Positions 1 through 11,185 of a stretch of 64,000 nt of DNA are shown piece after piece; position 1 is the stretch's first letter; each line of letters starts with the position of its first letter. A program made the position numbers and the translations under genes. The notes under the pieces are model-generated. The model was not told the DNA's origin. It made no database searches and saw nothing but the letters and a program-made list of their open reading frames with translations. The DNA comes from Rana temporaria (lineage: Eukaryota > Chordata > Amphibia > Anura > Ranidae), in NCBI RefSeq assembly GCF_905171775.1, contig NC_053499.1:146720751-146784750 (forward strand), read 5' to 3'.

Positions 1-330
1 GACTCAGTGGCGGGCGAGAGCCAGAGGGGGCGGCGCTTTCTATGGACGAACCGCCGCTGGTCTATAGCTCTGGACCTACTTACTGATGATGATAACAGTG
101 AACCATGCCTGTGTAATGTGTGTCTGCCCAGCCCAGAGACTGAGCGTTGTCACCCTATATTTTGGAAGTGTCCAAACAAACACCTTTAAATAAAAGGGAT
201 GTCGTGAGCAGAAAGGTGCTGCAGTAAGCAGCCGACTCAGGCTTTCAGTGGTTTGCTGGGAGGCTGAGCCAGGTGCCGGTCCAGGCATGTGGGCGGATCC
301 TGACTCCATTGTCACAATCTTGCCCGAGCC
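1..330. other. JPH3 intron 1, no recognised element
   Basis: The stretch lies inside the first intron of the minus-strand JPH3 gene, because the coding exon at 6548-6929 ends in a splice donor and the rest of the gene is beyond the left edge of the window. I see no exon, RNA gene or recognisable repeat in it. The short ORFs here have no family resemblance. Confidence 0.4.
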
Positions 331-349
331 TTGAGTGGCACTGTGACAT

Positions 350-471
350 CAGCAGACAGCGGGCTCTAGCCCGCTGTCTGCTGAAAACGGGTCACAGGAG
401 TGCAGAACGAACTGCACTCCTGTAATCCACAGGAGGAGTACAGCCAAACAAGCTTTGGCTGTACTTCTCCT
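350..471. repeat. Cluster of three adjacent hairpins
   Basis: Three inverted repeats follow each other directly. Positions 351-365 and 368-382 are perfect 15-nt complements with a 2-nt loop. Positions 394-405 and 412-423 pair over about 12 nt. Positions 431-448 and 454-471 pair over 18 nt with one mismatch. The cluster probably belongs to a foldback MITE, but I cannot define its ends or any target duplication. Confidence 0.6.
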
Positions 472-716
472 TTAAAGATGTGTAGCTATAGATGCACATA
501 GCCTGGCTCAGGAATGAGCATGCATTTCTGCCCTCCTAGCAAGCGACTTTCTACGGGGGTAGACACAGAAGGGGAGCAGACCGCGCCAGTAGGGGACCCC
601 AGAAAAGGGCGTTTGGGGCCGCTCTGTGCAAAAATATTGCACAAAGCAGGTAAGTATAACATGTTTGCTATTTTAATAAAAAATAAAAAACCCTTAACAA
701 CTGCCTTGGAAATACA
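472..716 (+). mobile_element. Partial non-autonomous element, same family as 18829-19206
   Basis: The stretch from the GAGCATGCA word near 514 to the GCAGGTAAGTATAA word near 645 matches the central part of the element at 18829-19206, including a copy of the TTGCACARAGCAGGTAAGTAT block. Only the right part of the family is recognisable and no clean target duplication is visible. Confidence 0.5.
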
Positions 717-871
717 TTAGATGTTACTTCAGGTAAAATGTGTAAATCGCATGCCGTTCCTGAAGTCGTACTGGTGTGGCCGGGGGCTTAAAGCTGCAGA
801 TTCTAAACGACTGAAAACATTCAGAATTATATTATCTTGAACAGGGTAGTGTTTGGAGTTATATATACTCT

Positions 872-1300
872 AAGCCTGAATTCACACTTATGTGATATGA
901 ATGGGTGCGATTCTCATGAGGATTTTTGCCGGAGTTCAGTGCAATTTTGCATTGCGATTTGTGCTAAAGACAGTGCAAATGTAATGCAAATTTCATGCGT
1001 TTTTGGATGGAATTGGGCGCAGCAGCGATTTTTACGAAGAGGGAAATGTGTAAGGATCTACACAGGAAAAGCAGCATTCGCACACATCTGAACACAAGGT
1101 GCGATTTCATGTTGGTTTCCATTGATGTCTATAGTGAGGAAAAGAGCAGTAAACTCGCACAGGACCCTTTTTGTTGCTGCCTCGCATTCCCATAGCAATC
1201 GCTACACATAGATGCGAATAACTATTATTGAAAACATGGATGACATGCGAATCTAGGCTTTTTGTAACGCATCAAATTCACATCAGTGTGAACCGCCACT
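872..1300. mobile_element. MITE with TTCACAC-type inverted ends
   Basis: The left end carries TTCACACTTATGTG and the right end carries CACATCAGTGTGAA, which are imperfect inverted copies. The interior is rich in short GCGATT and TGCGA words. It resembles the element at 42361-42780, whose ends also contain a TTCACAC word. Boundaries are approximate, and positions 717-871 hold nothing I recognise. Confidence 0.4.
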
Positions 1301-1353
1301 AAAACAGACTAAGATGGGGATGAGTAGGCGGAGCTAGGAACCTTAATGATGAT

Positions 1354-2032
1354 GGGCCATATTCTCAGTAGAGTTACGACGGAGTATCTCAGGAAACTCC
1401 GTTGTATCTTTCTTTTTTGACCCGGGTATCTATGCGAGTGATTCCTAGAATCATTTTCGCATAGATACGCTGAAGATCCGACATGTGTAAGTCACTTACA
1501 CTGTCGGATCTTAAATGTAATTCGCCGCCGGCCGCTAGGTGGCGTTTACGTTCAGGTGTCATTTGTTTATGCAAATGAGCATGATACGCCGATTCACGAA
1601 CGAAATCGCGTTGCGTAACCGTCGCTTACGTCGTTTGCCTAAGCGTAAGTTTACCCCTGCTATATGAGGGGTAACCTTACGCCAGTCCCACGTATGCCAT
1701 GTTAAGTATGGCGTCGGGTCTGCGTCGTCTTTTCCCGTCGGGTACGTCGTTTTCCTAAGTCGTTCTTGAATATGACTTTCCGCCGAGAACTGGAGCATGC
1801 GCACTGGGCTATTTTTAGCCCGGCGCATGCGCAGTTCGATCGAAACGGGGGCGCGCTTAATTTAAATATAAGCCGCCCCCTTTGAAATACGCGGGGATAC
1901 GCCGGGCCTTTTACACTACGCCTCTGCAAACTACGGAGCAAGTGCTTGAGGAATACGGCACTTGCTCCAGTAAGTTGCGGCGGCGTAGTGTAAATAGCTT
2001 ACGCGATGCCGCCGCGATAACTTATATCTGGG
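1354..2032. mobile_element. CpG-rich MITE, GGGCCAGATTC family, copy 1
   Basis: The left end GGGCCATATTCTCAG is a variant of the family terminus GGGCCAGATTCTC. The interior shows family marks: an inverted pair around TAAGATCCGAC words at 1470-1510, a CCTGCTATATGAGGGGTAAC word near 1655, and a final ACTTGCTCCAGTAAGTTGCG block. The right terminus is degraded, so the end is approximate. It is closest to the second half of the copy at 54949-55886. Confidence 0.65.
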
Positions 2033-2149
2033 GTCCATGAAAGATATAATGAGCAAGAAGGAGATCCAATGAAATATATCAATGTTGGGTGGAGCGCAAA
2101 AATAACAGAACGCTAAATCCACACCAACTGCAGAAAGGCGCCTGAGGCT

Positions 2150-3420
2150 GGAGGTAGAAAATAAGAGCATTAGAGATGCTGGAGGTATAAAATATGAACA
2201 TTAGAGGGGCTGGAGGTATAAAATAAGAGCATTAGAAGGGCTGTAGGTAAAAAATAATAGCATTAGAGGGTCTGGAGGTATAAAATAAGGGCATTAAAGG
2301 GGCTGGAGGTATAAAATAGGAGCATTAGAGGGGCTGGAGGTATAAAATATGAACATTGGAGGGGCTGGAGGTATAAAATAATAGCATTAGAAGGGCTGTA
2401 GGTAAAAATAAGTGCATTAGAGGGGCTGGAGGTAAAAAATAAGTGCATTAGAGGGGATAGAGGTAGAAAATAAGAGCATTAGAGGGGCTGGAGGTACAGA
2501 ATATGAGCATTAAAGGGGCTGGAGGTAGAAAATTAGAGCATTAGAAGGGCTGGAGGTATAAAATAAGGGCATTAGAGGGTCTGGAGGCAAAAAATAAGAG
2601 CATTAGAAGGGCTGGAGGTATAAAATAAGGGCATTAGATGGGCTGGAGGCAAAACATAAGAGCATTAGAAGGGCTGGAGGTAACAAAATAGGAGCATTAT
2701 GGAGGCTAGAGGTATAAAATAGGGGCATTCAAGTGGATGGAGGTAACAAATAGGAGCAATACAGGGGCTAGAGGTATAAACAAGAGCAATACAGGGGCTG
2801 GAGGTATAAAATAGGAGCATTAGAGAGGTTGGAGGTATAAAATAGAAGCATTTTAGGGGCTGGAGGTATAAATAAGAGCATCACAGGGGCTGGGGTATAT
2901 AGAAGGAGCATTAGAAGGGCTGGAGATATAAAATAGGAGCATTAGAGAGTCTGGAGGTAAAAAAAAAGGCACATTAGAGAGGCTGGAGGTATAAAATAGG
3001 AGCATTACAGGAGCTAAAGGTATAAACTAGGAGCATTTTAGGGGCTGGAGGTATAAATGAGAGCATCACAGGGGCTGGAGGTATAACATAGGAGCATTAG
3101 AGGGGCCAGGAGTATAACATAGGAGCATTAAAGAAGGTAGAGGTATAAAATAGGGGCATTAGAGGGACTTCAAGTATAACATAGGAGCATTATAGAGCAT
3201 AGAGGTAAAATAAATAGGCACATTACAGAGGCTGCAGGTATAAAATAAGACCATTACAGGGGCTGAAGGTATAAATAAGGCCATTGGAGGGGCTGGAGGT
3301 ATAAAAATAGGGGCATTAGAGAGGCTAGAGGTATAAAATATGGGTGATAAAAGGGGCTTGAGGTCTAAAACAGGAGCATTAGAAGGGCTGGAGGTATAAA
3401 ATAGGAGCATTAGTGAGGCT
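2150..3420. repeat. ~31-bp minisatellite in JPH3 intron 1
   Basis: About 1.27 kb of imperfect head-to-tail copies of a unit near 31 bp, with cores GCATTAGAGGGGCTGGAGG and TATAAAATA(A/G)GA. Copies diverge by point changes and small indels toward the right end (AGAGGTATAAA, GAGGTAAAA variants). Open frames on the minus strand, such as 2263-2448 and 3159-3410, are the repeat read in frame and are not genes. Confidence 0.9.
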
Positions 3421-4600
3421 GTTAATCTGGAGGAGGAAGCAAAGACGGAGGCTGCTCTGTCACAATTGAAGTCTCTAGAGAAAAGCGCTTATTGCAGCCT
3501 CACATGCAAGGCCCATATTAACTCTTGGGTTAGGCCGCTGGTACCTGTAGGTCTCTAACTGATGGGGAACTATAAATGCCAGCATTGTCTTCAATGCAGG
3601 GACTTCCAGAGCAGCTAGGGATTGACCAGTTACTGATCTCTACTATAGATTAACACACTGCTACAATATTAAATTACTGCTACCAAATTACAACACCCGG
3701 GTCAGTAGCTTTGATCCCTACATGACCTGATCACCGCCACTTTCCTCGAAAAAATCCCTGCAAAGCCTTTCACAAAGTCTCAGAATAATGAACCGTTCAC
3801 TTATACATCATGGCAGCCATCTGCTTTGTTAAAGTTGCAGTTGTAAAAACTGATTTGTTAAATTTCTTTGAATCTTCATTTAAAAAGGCCATTTAAAGTG
3901 ATCCAAATAAACAGGCAAAGTGCAGTGATTGGGTTCAAAGTGCAGTAATCCAGCAACCAATCGCATTTCCATTTACTGCAGTCAAATAGGAAAAAAGGAA
4001 AAAATCCTATTGGCTGCAACGGTTAGTGCAATGTGCTCACAGGAACTGCACACTGAGGGAATAAAAATGGGACTACGTTTTATTTATAAGGTTTTCATTT
4101 TATTTGGACGGCTCATCAAACCCGATCCACCCTCATCAAATGAGCCCCTGCCCGAGTGCCCAAATACCCATGCACACATCAAGTTTACCATGTACTTTGA
4201 GATCATTCCAATGTAATATCTGCATCTCTCTTACAATATTCAACATCAGCAACATTTGGAGAATAAGCATCCCTTATGTCAGGCAGCTTAAACTGTGCCA
4301 GTCTGTGCCACCGCAGCTCTGCCATTTACCCCACAGATGGCAGCAAGAACAGCAGCTTCTGAGACAAGAACCAGCACAGGTGCTCATCAATTTTTTGCCA
4401 ACGATAGAAAAGAAAATGTATTTGATGGCAGAATTTTTTAGTGACGCCTTTAGAGAGATGATTTCTGCCCCATGTGCCAGCTTCTGGATCATGCAGAATC
4501 AGGACTCCTTCTGCAAACATAGGCCCAACCAGCAAACCTCCATCTGTTCCCTGCCAAGCAAGGCTGGTATTACTTCCACCCCCAATACATCACCCTAAAT
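3421..4600. other. Intronic stretch without recognised features
   Basis: About 1.2 kb of moderately complex sequence inside JPH3 intron 1. The ORFs at 3929-4216 and 4104-4598 show no domain, no protein-like composition and no splice context that I can support. Confidence 0.4.
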
Positions 4601-4619
4601 CCCGAGATTTCCTAAGATT

Positions 4620-6330
4620 CAGTTTATGTCTGGACACCTTGCCACCCTTCTCTGTTGCCCATCATCCTGCTGTACTCTTACATGCCCCAACACATTGCCA
4701 TCCACCCCTGGGCCCAGCACCCCCTGCCATTCTTGTCCCATCCATCTGCCATCCTACCCCATTCCCTGTCACTGCTATCTTCCCCATGTCTCAGGGCATC
4801 CTCCCCAAGCACTTTCCCTTCTATCTCAAGCCCCAGGGCTCTGCCATCCTCCCCCATGTCCCATCACCCTGACACCCTCCTCTCTCCAATCTTGCCCAAT
4901 GTCACAACACTCTACCAACCTTCTCCATACCAGCTTGCCACCCTATCCATACCCCTACAACCCCCCCCCCATACCCCTGCTATCCTCCATAACCCTATCA
5001 ACCTACCCCATCCTATCACCCACCCTATATCCCTGTCATCCCCTGCAATGCCCCACCTGTCCCTGTGATCACCCATACCCTGTCACCCACACCCCTTGTA
5101 ATCCTCAATACTTACTGCATCCACCATACTCCTGTGATTCTATATACCCCTGCCACCCCCTATACTCCTGTAAACCCCTATACCCTAGTCTCCCACCATA
5201 CTCCTGCGATTCCCCATACCCCTGTCACCCCCCTATGCCCCTGTAATCCATCATTCTCTGTCACCCTCTATCCCTTGTGATCCTCCAAAATCGATGCCAT
5301 CCCCCACACTCTTGTGATTCCATATATCAGTGCCACCCCTATACTCCTGTGATCCCCCTCTTCACTAGTCTTCTACCATACTCCTGTGATTCCCCATATG
5401 CCTGCCATCCCCCTATGCCCCCATGATCCCCCATCACCCCTTGTGATCCTCCAAAGCCTATGCAATCCCTCATTCTCCTGTGAGTCCATATACCCCTGTC
5501 ACTCCCTATAGCCATGTGATCCCCCAATATCCGAGCCTTCCCCATACTCCTGTGATTACCCATACCCCTGCCATCCCCCTATGCCCTATGATCCCCCATG
5601 CCCATCACCCCCCACACCTTGTAATCCTCCAAAGCCTACACAATCCCCCATATTTCTGTGATTCCATACACCCCTGCCACCTCCTATACCCCATGATCCC
5701 CTTCCCTAGTCTTCTTCCATACTCCTGTGATTCCCATTATGCCTGCAGTCCTTCTATGCTCCCTTGATCCCCCATACCCTGTCACCCCCACCCCTTGTGA
5801 TCTTCCATACCTATGCCATCCCCCCATACTTCTGTGATTCCATATACCCCTGCCACCCCCTATACCCTTGTGATCCACCCATACCCTAGTCTTCCCCCCT
5901 ACTCCTGTGATTCCCCATACCCTGCCATCCCCTTATGCCCCAGTGATCCCCAAAACCAGTCACTCCCCACCCCCTGTAATCCTCCAAAGCCTATGCCATC
6001 CCCCATACTCTTGTGATTCCATATACCTCTGCCACCCCCTATACCCCCACGATTCCCCATACCCTAGTAATTCCCCATACAGCTGTGATCCTCATACCCC
6101 TGCTATCCCCCCATTCCTGTGATACCTCTGCTATCCTCAAAAATACCCTCATAGCCCTATGATCACCCCATACCCCTAAGTATGCCCCCATATCTGTTAT
6201 CCCCTATATTTCTGTGACCCACATATCAGTTTGGTCCCCCATACCCCTGTGCCCCCAACTCTATACCCCTGGGCTCTTTCCTTATACCCCAACTCTATAC
6301 CCATGGGCCCTTTCCTTATACCCCTGTGCC
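4620..6330. repeat. C-rich degenerate minisatellite in JPH3 intron 1
   Basis: About 1.7 kb of pyrimidine-rich, strongly strand-asymmetric tandem repeats. Recurrent words are CCTGTGATTCC, ATACCCCTGCCA and CCCTATACTCCTGTGAT. Higher-order copies of roughly 190-270 bp are visible, for example 5100-5290, 5300-5490 and 5640-5830. Long proline- and serine-rich ORFs on both strands follow from the composition. The array ends about 200 bp before the JPH3 splice donor. Confidence 0.85.
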
Positions 6331-6547
6331 CACCTATGCCCCCCATAGCGCAGCTATCCCCATAATCCTCCTCACATCCCCTGTGCCCCTCAGCTCCCGT
6401 TTATTTTGGTGACCCCCCTATAGATCTGTGACACCCCGTTATACTGTGTCCCCCACACACCCCAATCCTGCAGTCAGTAGGTGTCGGTTGGGGGACCCCT
6501 CTCTGCCCCCCGCAGTCAGTAGGTGTCGGTCGGGGGACCCCTCTCAC

Positions 6548-6929
6548 CTCCATCGGAGTAGGTCTCGGTGCCGTAGCCATCCTGTAGCCCGTTGGTCCAG
6601 GTGCCCTCGTACTTGGCCCCGGTGCCGGTACACTCCCGTACCCCGTAGCGCCCCTTGAAGCCGTTGGTCCACTCTCCCCGGTACAGCCACTTGCCCTTGC
6701 TCTCCAGGCCGATGCCATGCCGCTTGCCCTGCGCCCAGGTGCCCCGGTAGGTGTTCCCGCTGGGCCAGGTGTAGACCCCGAGCACCTCGAAGCCGTGTGA
6801 CCAGGAGCCGCTGTACTCGCCCTGCCCCTTGGGACCCGTACAGATGCCGTGCCCGTGAGCCTTGCCATCCTGCCAGCCTCCGCAGTACGACCCCCCGTCA
6901 TCGAAATTAAATCTGCCCCCACTGGACAT
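6548..6929 (-). CDS. JPH3: Junctophilin-3, first coding exon (partial gene)
   Basis: Junctophilins tether the plasma membrane to the endoplasmic or sarcoplasmic reticulum. N-terminal MORN repeats bind the plasma membrane and a C-terminal membrane segment sits in the ER. JPH3 is the brain form, coupling voltage-gated calcium channels to ryanodine receptors. This exon encodes 127 complete codons plus one base. Five MORN repeats of the YxGxWxxGxxxGxG type begin near residues 15, 39, 61, 83 and 107. The N-terminus MSSGGRFNFDDGGSYCGGW and the stretch GVYTWPSGNTY are those of JPH3; JPH1 and JPH2 begin MTGG or MSGG. The Met codon at 6929-6927 is chosen because family homology starts there, although the frame stays open 69 codons upstream. 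The exon ends at a GAG|GTGAGA donor (6547-6541 on the plus strand), phase 1, as in other vertebrate JPH3 genes. The remaining exons lie left of the window. The paralogue assignment is firm but not tested by search. Confidence 0.93.
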
Positions 6930-7135
6930 GCATGTAACTGGCCGGGGCCACTGCACCGAGATCAGGGGCCCCTCCGATGCTGCATGCTCAGATCCCCGGC
7001 GGGCGCCCCAGCAGACCGGGGAGGGGGGGAGGAGGGGGAGAGAAGAGCGGAGGAGGAGCGGGAGGAGCAATGCAGCTACCCGTCCGGGAGAAACCGCCCC
7101 CTCCGCCACAGCCAATGAGAGAGACGAGGGACACA
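6930..7135 (-). promoter_or_regulatory. JPH3: JPH3 5' UTR and CpG-rich core promoter
   Basis: The 200 bp upstream of the JPH3 start codon are GC- and CpG-rich. They contain a long purine-rich run on the plus strand (about 7017-7070), a GC-box-like CCGCCCCCTCCGCC (about 7092-7105) and a CCAAT word (about 7110-7115). I see no TATA box, as expected for a CpG-island promoter. The transcription start cannot be placed from sequence alone. CpG richness stops abruptly near 7150, where the minisatellite begins. Confidence 0.6.
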
Positions 7136-7149
7136 CCGGACCCGAGATG

Positions 7150-10100
7150 CCCCAATCCTATAGCCGATACCCCCCGTATAGAGGATACCCCTCCGGTATG
7201 GATGATGCCCCTCCGGTATAGAGGATACCCCTCCGGTATAGAGGATACCCTATTCTATGAAAGATTTACTCATCCATCTAGATGACACCCCTCTGGTATG
7301 GAAGATGCCCCTTTCCTATTGAAGATGCCCTCTGCTATGGAAGACACCCCTTTACTATAGATGGTACTCATATCCTATGGAGGATACCCCCCTCTCCTAT
7401 GGAAGGTACCTCTCTACTATAGATGATACCCCTCCAGTATGGAAGAAGCCCCTTTCCTATGGAAGATGCCCTCTGCTATGGAAGACACCCCTTTACTATA
7501 GATGGTACTCATATCCTATGGAGGATACCCCCCTCTCCTATGGAAGATACCTCTCTACTATAGATGATACCCCTCCAGTATGGAAGATGCCCCCTTTCCT
7601 ATGGAAGATGCCCTCTGCTATAGATGATAACTCTCCAGTATGGAAGATGCCCCTTTCCTATGGAAGATGCCCTCTGCTATGGAAGACACCCCTTTACTAT
7701 AGATGGTACTCATATCCTATGGACGATACCCCCCTCTCCTATGGAAGGTACCTCTCTACTATAGATGACACCCCTCCAGTATGGAAGATGCCCCCTTTCC
7801 TATGGAAGATGCCCTCTGCTATGGAAGGTACCTCTCTACTATAGATGATACCCTTGCCCTATAGATGAATCACCTCTCCTATGGAAAATAGCCCCCAATA
7901 ATGGGAGATACCCCTTTCCTATGGATGATACTCCTCTCCTATGGAAGATAGCCCTCTACTATAGATAATACCCCTCCAGTATGGAAGATGCCTCTTTCCT
8001 ATGGAAGATGCCCTCTACTATTGATGACACCCCTCCAGTATGGAAGATGCCCTCTGCTATGAAAAGTACCTTTCTACCATAGATGATACCCCTCCAGTGT
8101 GGAAGATGCACCTTTCCTATGGAAGATGCCCTCTACTATTGATGACACCCCTCCAGTATGGAAGATGCCCTCTGCTATGAAAAGTACCTTTCTACCATAG
8201 ATGATACCCCTCCAGTGTGCAAGATGCACCTTTCCTATGGAAGATGCCCTCTACTATAGATGACACCACTCCAGTATAGAAGATGCCCTCTGCAATAAAG
8301 GTACCTCTCTACTATAGATGATACCCTTGCCCTATAGATGAATCACCTCTCCTATGGAAAATAGCCCTTAATAATGGGAGATTCCCTTTTCCTATGGATG
8401 ATACCCCTCTCATATGGAAGATAGCCCTCTACTATAGATATTACCCCTCCAGTATGGAAGATGCCTCTTAAATATGGAAGATGCCCTTTACTACGGAAGG
8501 TACCTCTCTAGTATAGATGATACCCCTCCAGTATGGAAGATGCCCTCTGCTATGGAAGGTACCTCTCTACTATAGATGATACCGTTGTTTGATGGATGAA
8601 ACCCATCTCCTATGGAAAATAGCCCTCAATAATGGAAGATAGCCCTCTACTATAGATGATACCCCTCCAGTATGAAAGATGCCTCTTTCCTGTGGAAGAT
8701 GCCCTCTGCTATGGAAGGTACTTCTCTACTATAGATGATACCCCTGTCCTATGGATGAAACCCATCTCATATGGAAAACAGCCCTTAATAATGGGAAATG
8801 CCCCTCTCCTATGGAAGATAGCCCTCTACTTTAGATGATATCCCTCTAGTATGTAAGATGCCCCTTTCTTATGGAAGATTCCCCTTTGCTATGGAAGGTA
8901 TCTCTCTACTATAGATGATACCCCCTCCAGAATGGAAGATGCCCTCTACTATGGAAGGTATCTCTCTACTATAGATGATACACCTCCAGTATGTAAGATG
9001 CCCCTTTCCTATGGAAGATAGACCTCTAATTTAGATGATTGCCCTCTAGTACGTAAGATACCCCTTTCCTATGGAAGATTCCCTTTAGCTATGGAAGGTA
9101 TCGCTCTACTTTAGATGATACACCTCCAGTATGGAAGATTCCCCTTTCCTATGGAAGATACCCTCTGCTATGGAAAATATCCCTCAATAATGAGAGATAT
9201 CCCTCTCCTATGGATGATAACCCTCTCTATGAAGGATAGCCCTCTCCTAAAAATGATAACCTGCTGTTATGGGAGATACCCCTCTGCTATGGAAGATGCT
9301 CCACTCCTAAGGATGAAACCCATCTGCAATGGAAGATACTACCTTCCTACGAATGGTGCCCTTTTTCTCCAGCAGATGCCCCAATGGAAGATGCCAATCT
9401 TCTGTTTTTAACACCCTAATGTCTCCAGTAAATCTATGAATGATGCCACCAGTGATGCACCTTCTTCTGTAGATGGTGCCCACAGTGATACCCCTCTTTT
9501 GTGGATGACGCCCCCTCTTCTGCAAATGATGCTCATAGTGATACCCCTCTTTTGTTGATAACTGCCTCTCTTCTGTGGATGATACCCCTACTGATACCAG
9601 CTCTTTGAGGATGATGCCCACTCTTCTGTGGATAATCCCTTCAGTGATACCCCCTCCTATGGATGATATTCCCCTCTTCTTTAGTTCATGCCCTCAGTGT
9701 TGACCTTTATCTTATGGGTGATGCCCTCAGTGATGCCCCTTTCTTATGGATGATGGCCCCATGATGCTCCTCTCATATGGATGATGCCCCAGTAATGCCC
9801 CCTCTCCTACAAATGATGCCCTATATCCTCTGGATGATGCCCCTTTCCTATAGATGATGAATGCCCCTCAGTGATACCCCTCTCCTATGGATGATGAATG
9901 CCCCCAGTGTTGTCCCTCTCTTATGGGCGATGCCTCCAGTGATACCCCTTTACTATGGATAATGTTTCACCCAGTGATGACCCTGTCTATGTTATCTCCC
10001 CCCCCTATGGATGATGCATGCCCCCTGTGAAGCCCCCTATCCTATGGATGATGCCCCCTTGCTGTGAATGATGTTGCCCCCAGTGATGCCCCTTTCCTAT

Positions 10101-10390
10101 GTATGAAGCCCTTAGTGATTCCCTCTCTCCTACAGGTGATCTCCCCAGTGAAGCTCCCTCTCCTATGGATGATGCCCACAGTGATCCTCCTATCTATGCT
10201 GCCCCTAGTGATGCCACTCTCCTATAGATGGTGATGTCCCCTCTCCCATGGGTGATGCATTCAATTATGCCCCCTCTCCTATGGACAATGCTACCCCCTA
10301 TGTATGCTGCCCCCAGTGATGCCCTCTCTCTTACGGATGATGCCCCTTCTCTTGTGGATGATGCCCCCTCTTTTTCTGCACAGAATCTTC
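7150..10390. repeat. 3.2-kb minisatellite, ~19-20-bp unit
   Basis: An imperfect tandem array whose basic unit is ATGGAAGATGCCCCTTTCCT with variants TATAGATGATACCCCTCCAG and ATGGAAGGTACCTCTCTAC. Higher-order blocks of about 120-300 bp repeat, for example 7376-7620 and 7680-7850. From about 9400 the unit drifts to GATGATGCCCC / CAGTGATGCCCC. The array starts within about 50 bp of the JPH3 CCAAT box. ORFs within it, such as 7377-7844, are repeat reading frames only. Confidence 0.9.
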
Positions 10391-10488
10391 TAGCATGGGC
10401 CACCTAATATAGCACAGCCCCAGCCAGAGCTCAGAAGAAGAGGCATCACTGAGCGGGTCACCTCATGACTATATGTGATACAAGGTGT

Positions 10489-10930
10489 CTGTATGTGATA
10501 CATTGTACATGTTATGTGTGTGGATAGTTTGATGTATGGTATTGTAATTTGTGTATTATGTGTGATATATTGTATTGTGTGTGATATATTGTACTGTGTA
10601 GTACATGTGATATATTGTATTGTGTGTGATTTATTGTACTGTGTGTATTATATATTGTACTGTGTGTATTATGTGTGATATATTGTATTATGTGTGATAT
10701 ATTGTACTGTGTATTATGTGTGATATATTGTATTGTGTGTATTATGTGTGATATATTGTATTGTGTGTATTATGTGTGATATATTGTATTGTGTGTATTA
10801 TGTGTGATATATTGTATTGTGTGTATTATGTGTGATATATTGTATTGTGTGTATTATGTGTGATATATTGTATTGTGTGTATTATGTGTGCTATGTTGTA
10901 CTGTGTGTATTATGTGTTACAATGTTTCTA
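10489..10930. repeat. TG/AT-rich minisatellite, ~26-bp unit
   Basis: Tandem copies of TGTGTATTATGTGTGATATA followed by TTGTAT make up most of this stretch. The central copies (about 10740-10880) are nearly identical and the edges are degenerate. This suggests recent local expansion. A poly-C run follows at 11061-11078. Confidence 0.88.
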
Positions 10931-11185
10931 TTTATACTGTACTGTGTGTGTCTGTGATATATTTAACAAACTGAAGTTAGCTGCCCGATGACCCCCGACC
11001 GGCGCGCATCATCTCGCATCAGTAGAGAGGAGAGAAGAGATTACACTTTTCGTCCGCACACCCCCCCCCCCCCCCCAGTTCTCTGCTCCAGGGGGGCCCT
11101 ACCTAAAGCCGTGCAAGGGGCCCCAAAATTTGTGATGGCTGCCTACACTGTATAGAGACTGCGTGTGTCTTAAACTGTATAGAGA

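Noticed and set aside
4104..5246. Plus-strand proline/serine/histidine-rich ORFs of 132-206 codons
   Set aside because: They come from the composition of a C-rich minisatellite in JPH3 intron 1; there are no splice signals or domain resemblance.
6930..7136. 69-codon N-terminal extension of the JPH3 reading frame
   Set aside because: Family homology starts exactly at MSSGGRF, and the upstream part is CpG-rich promoter and 5' UTR with no junctophilin-like sequence.
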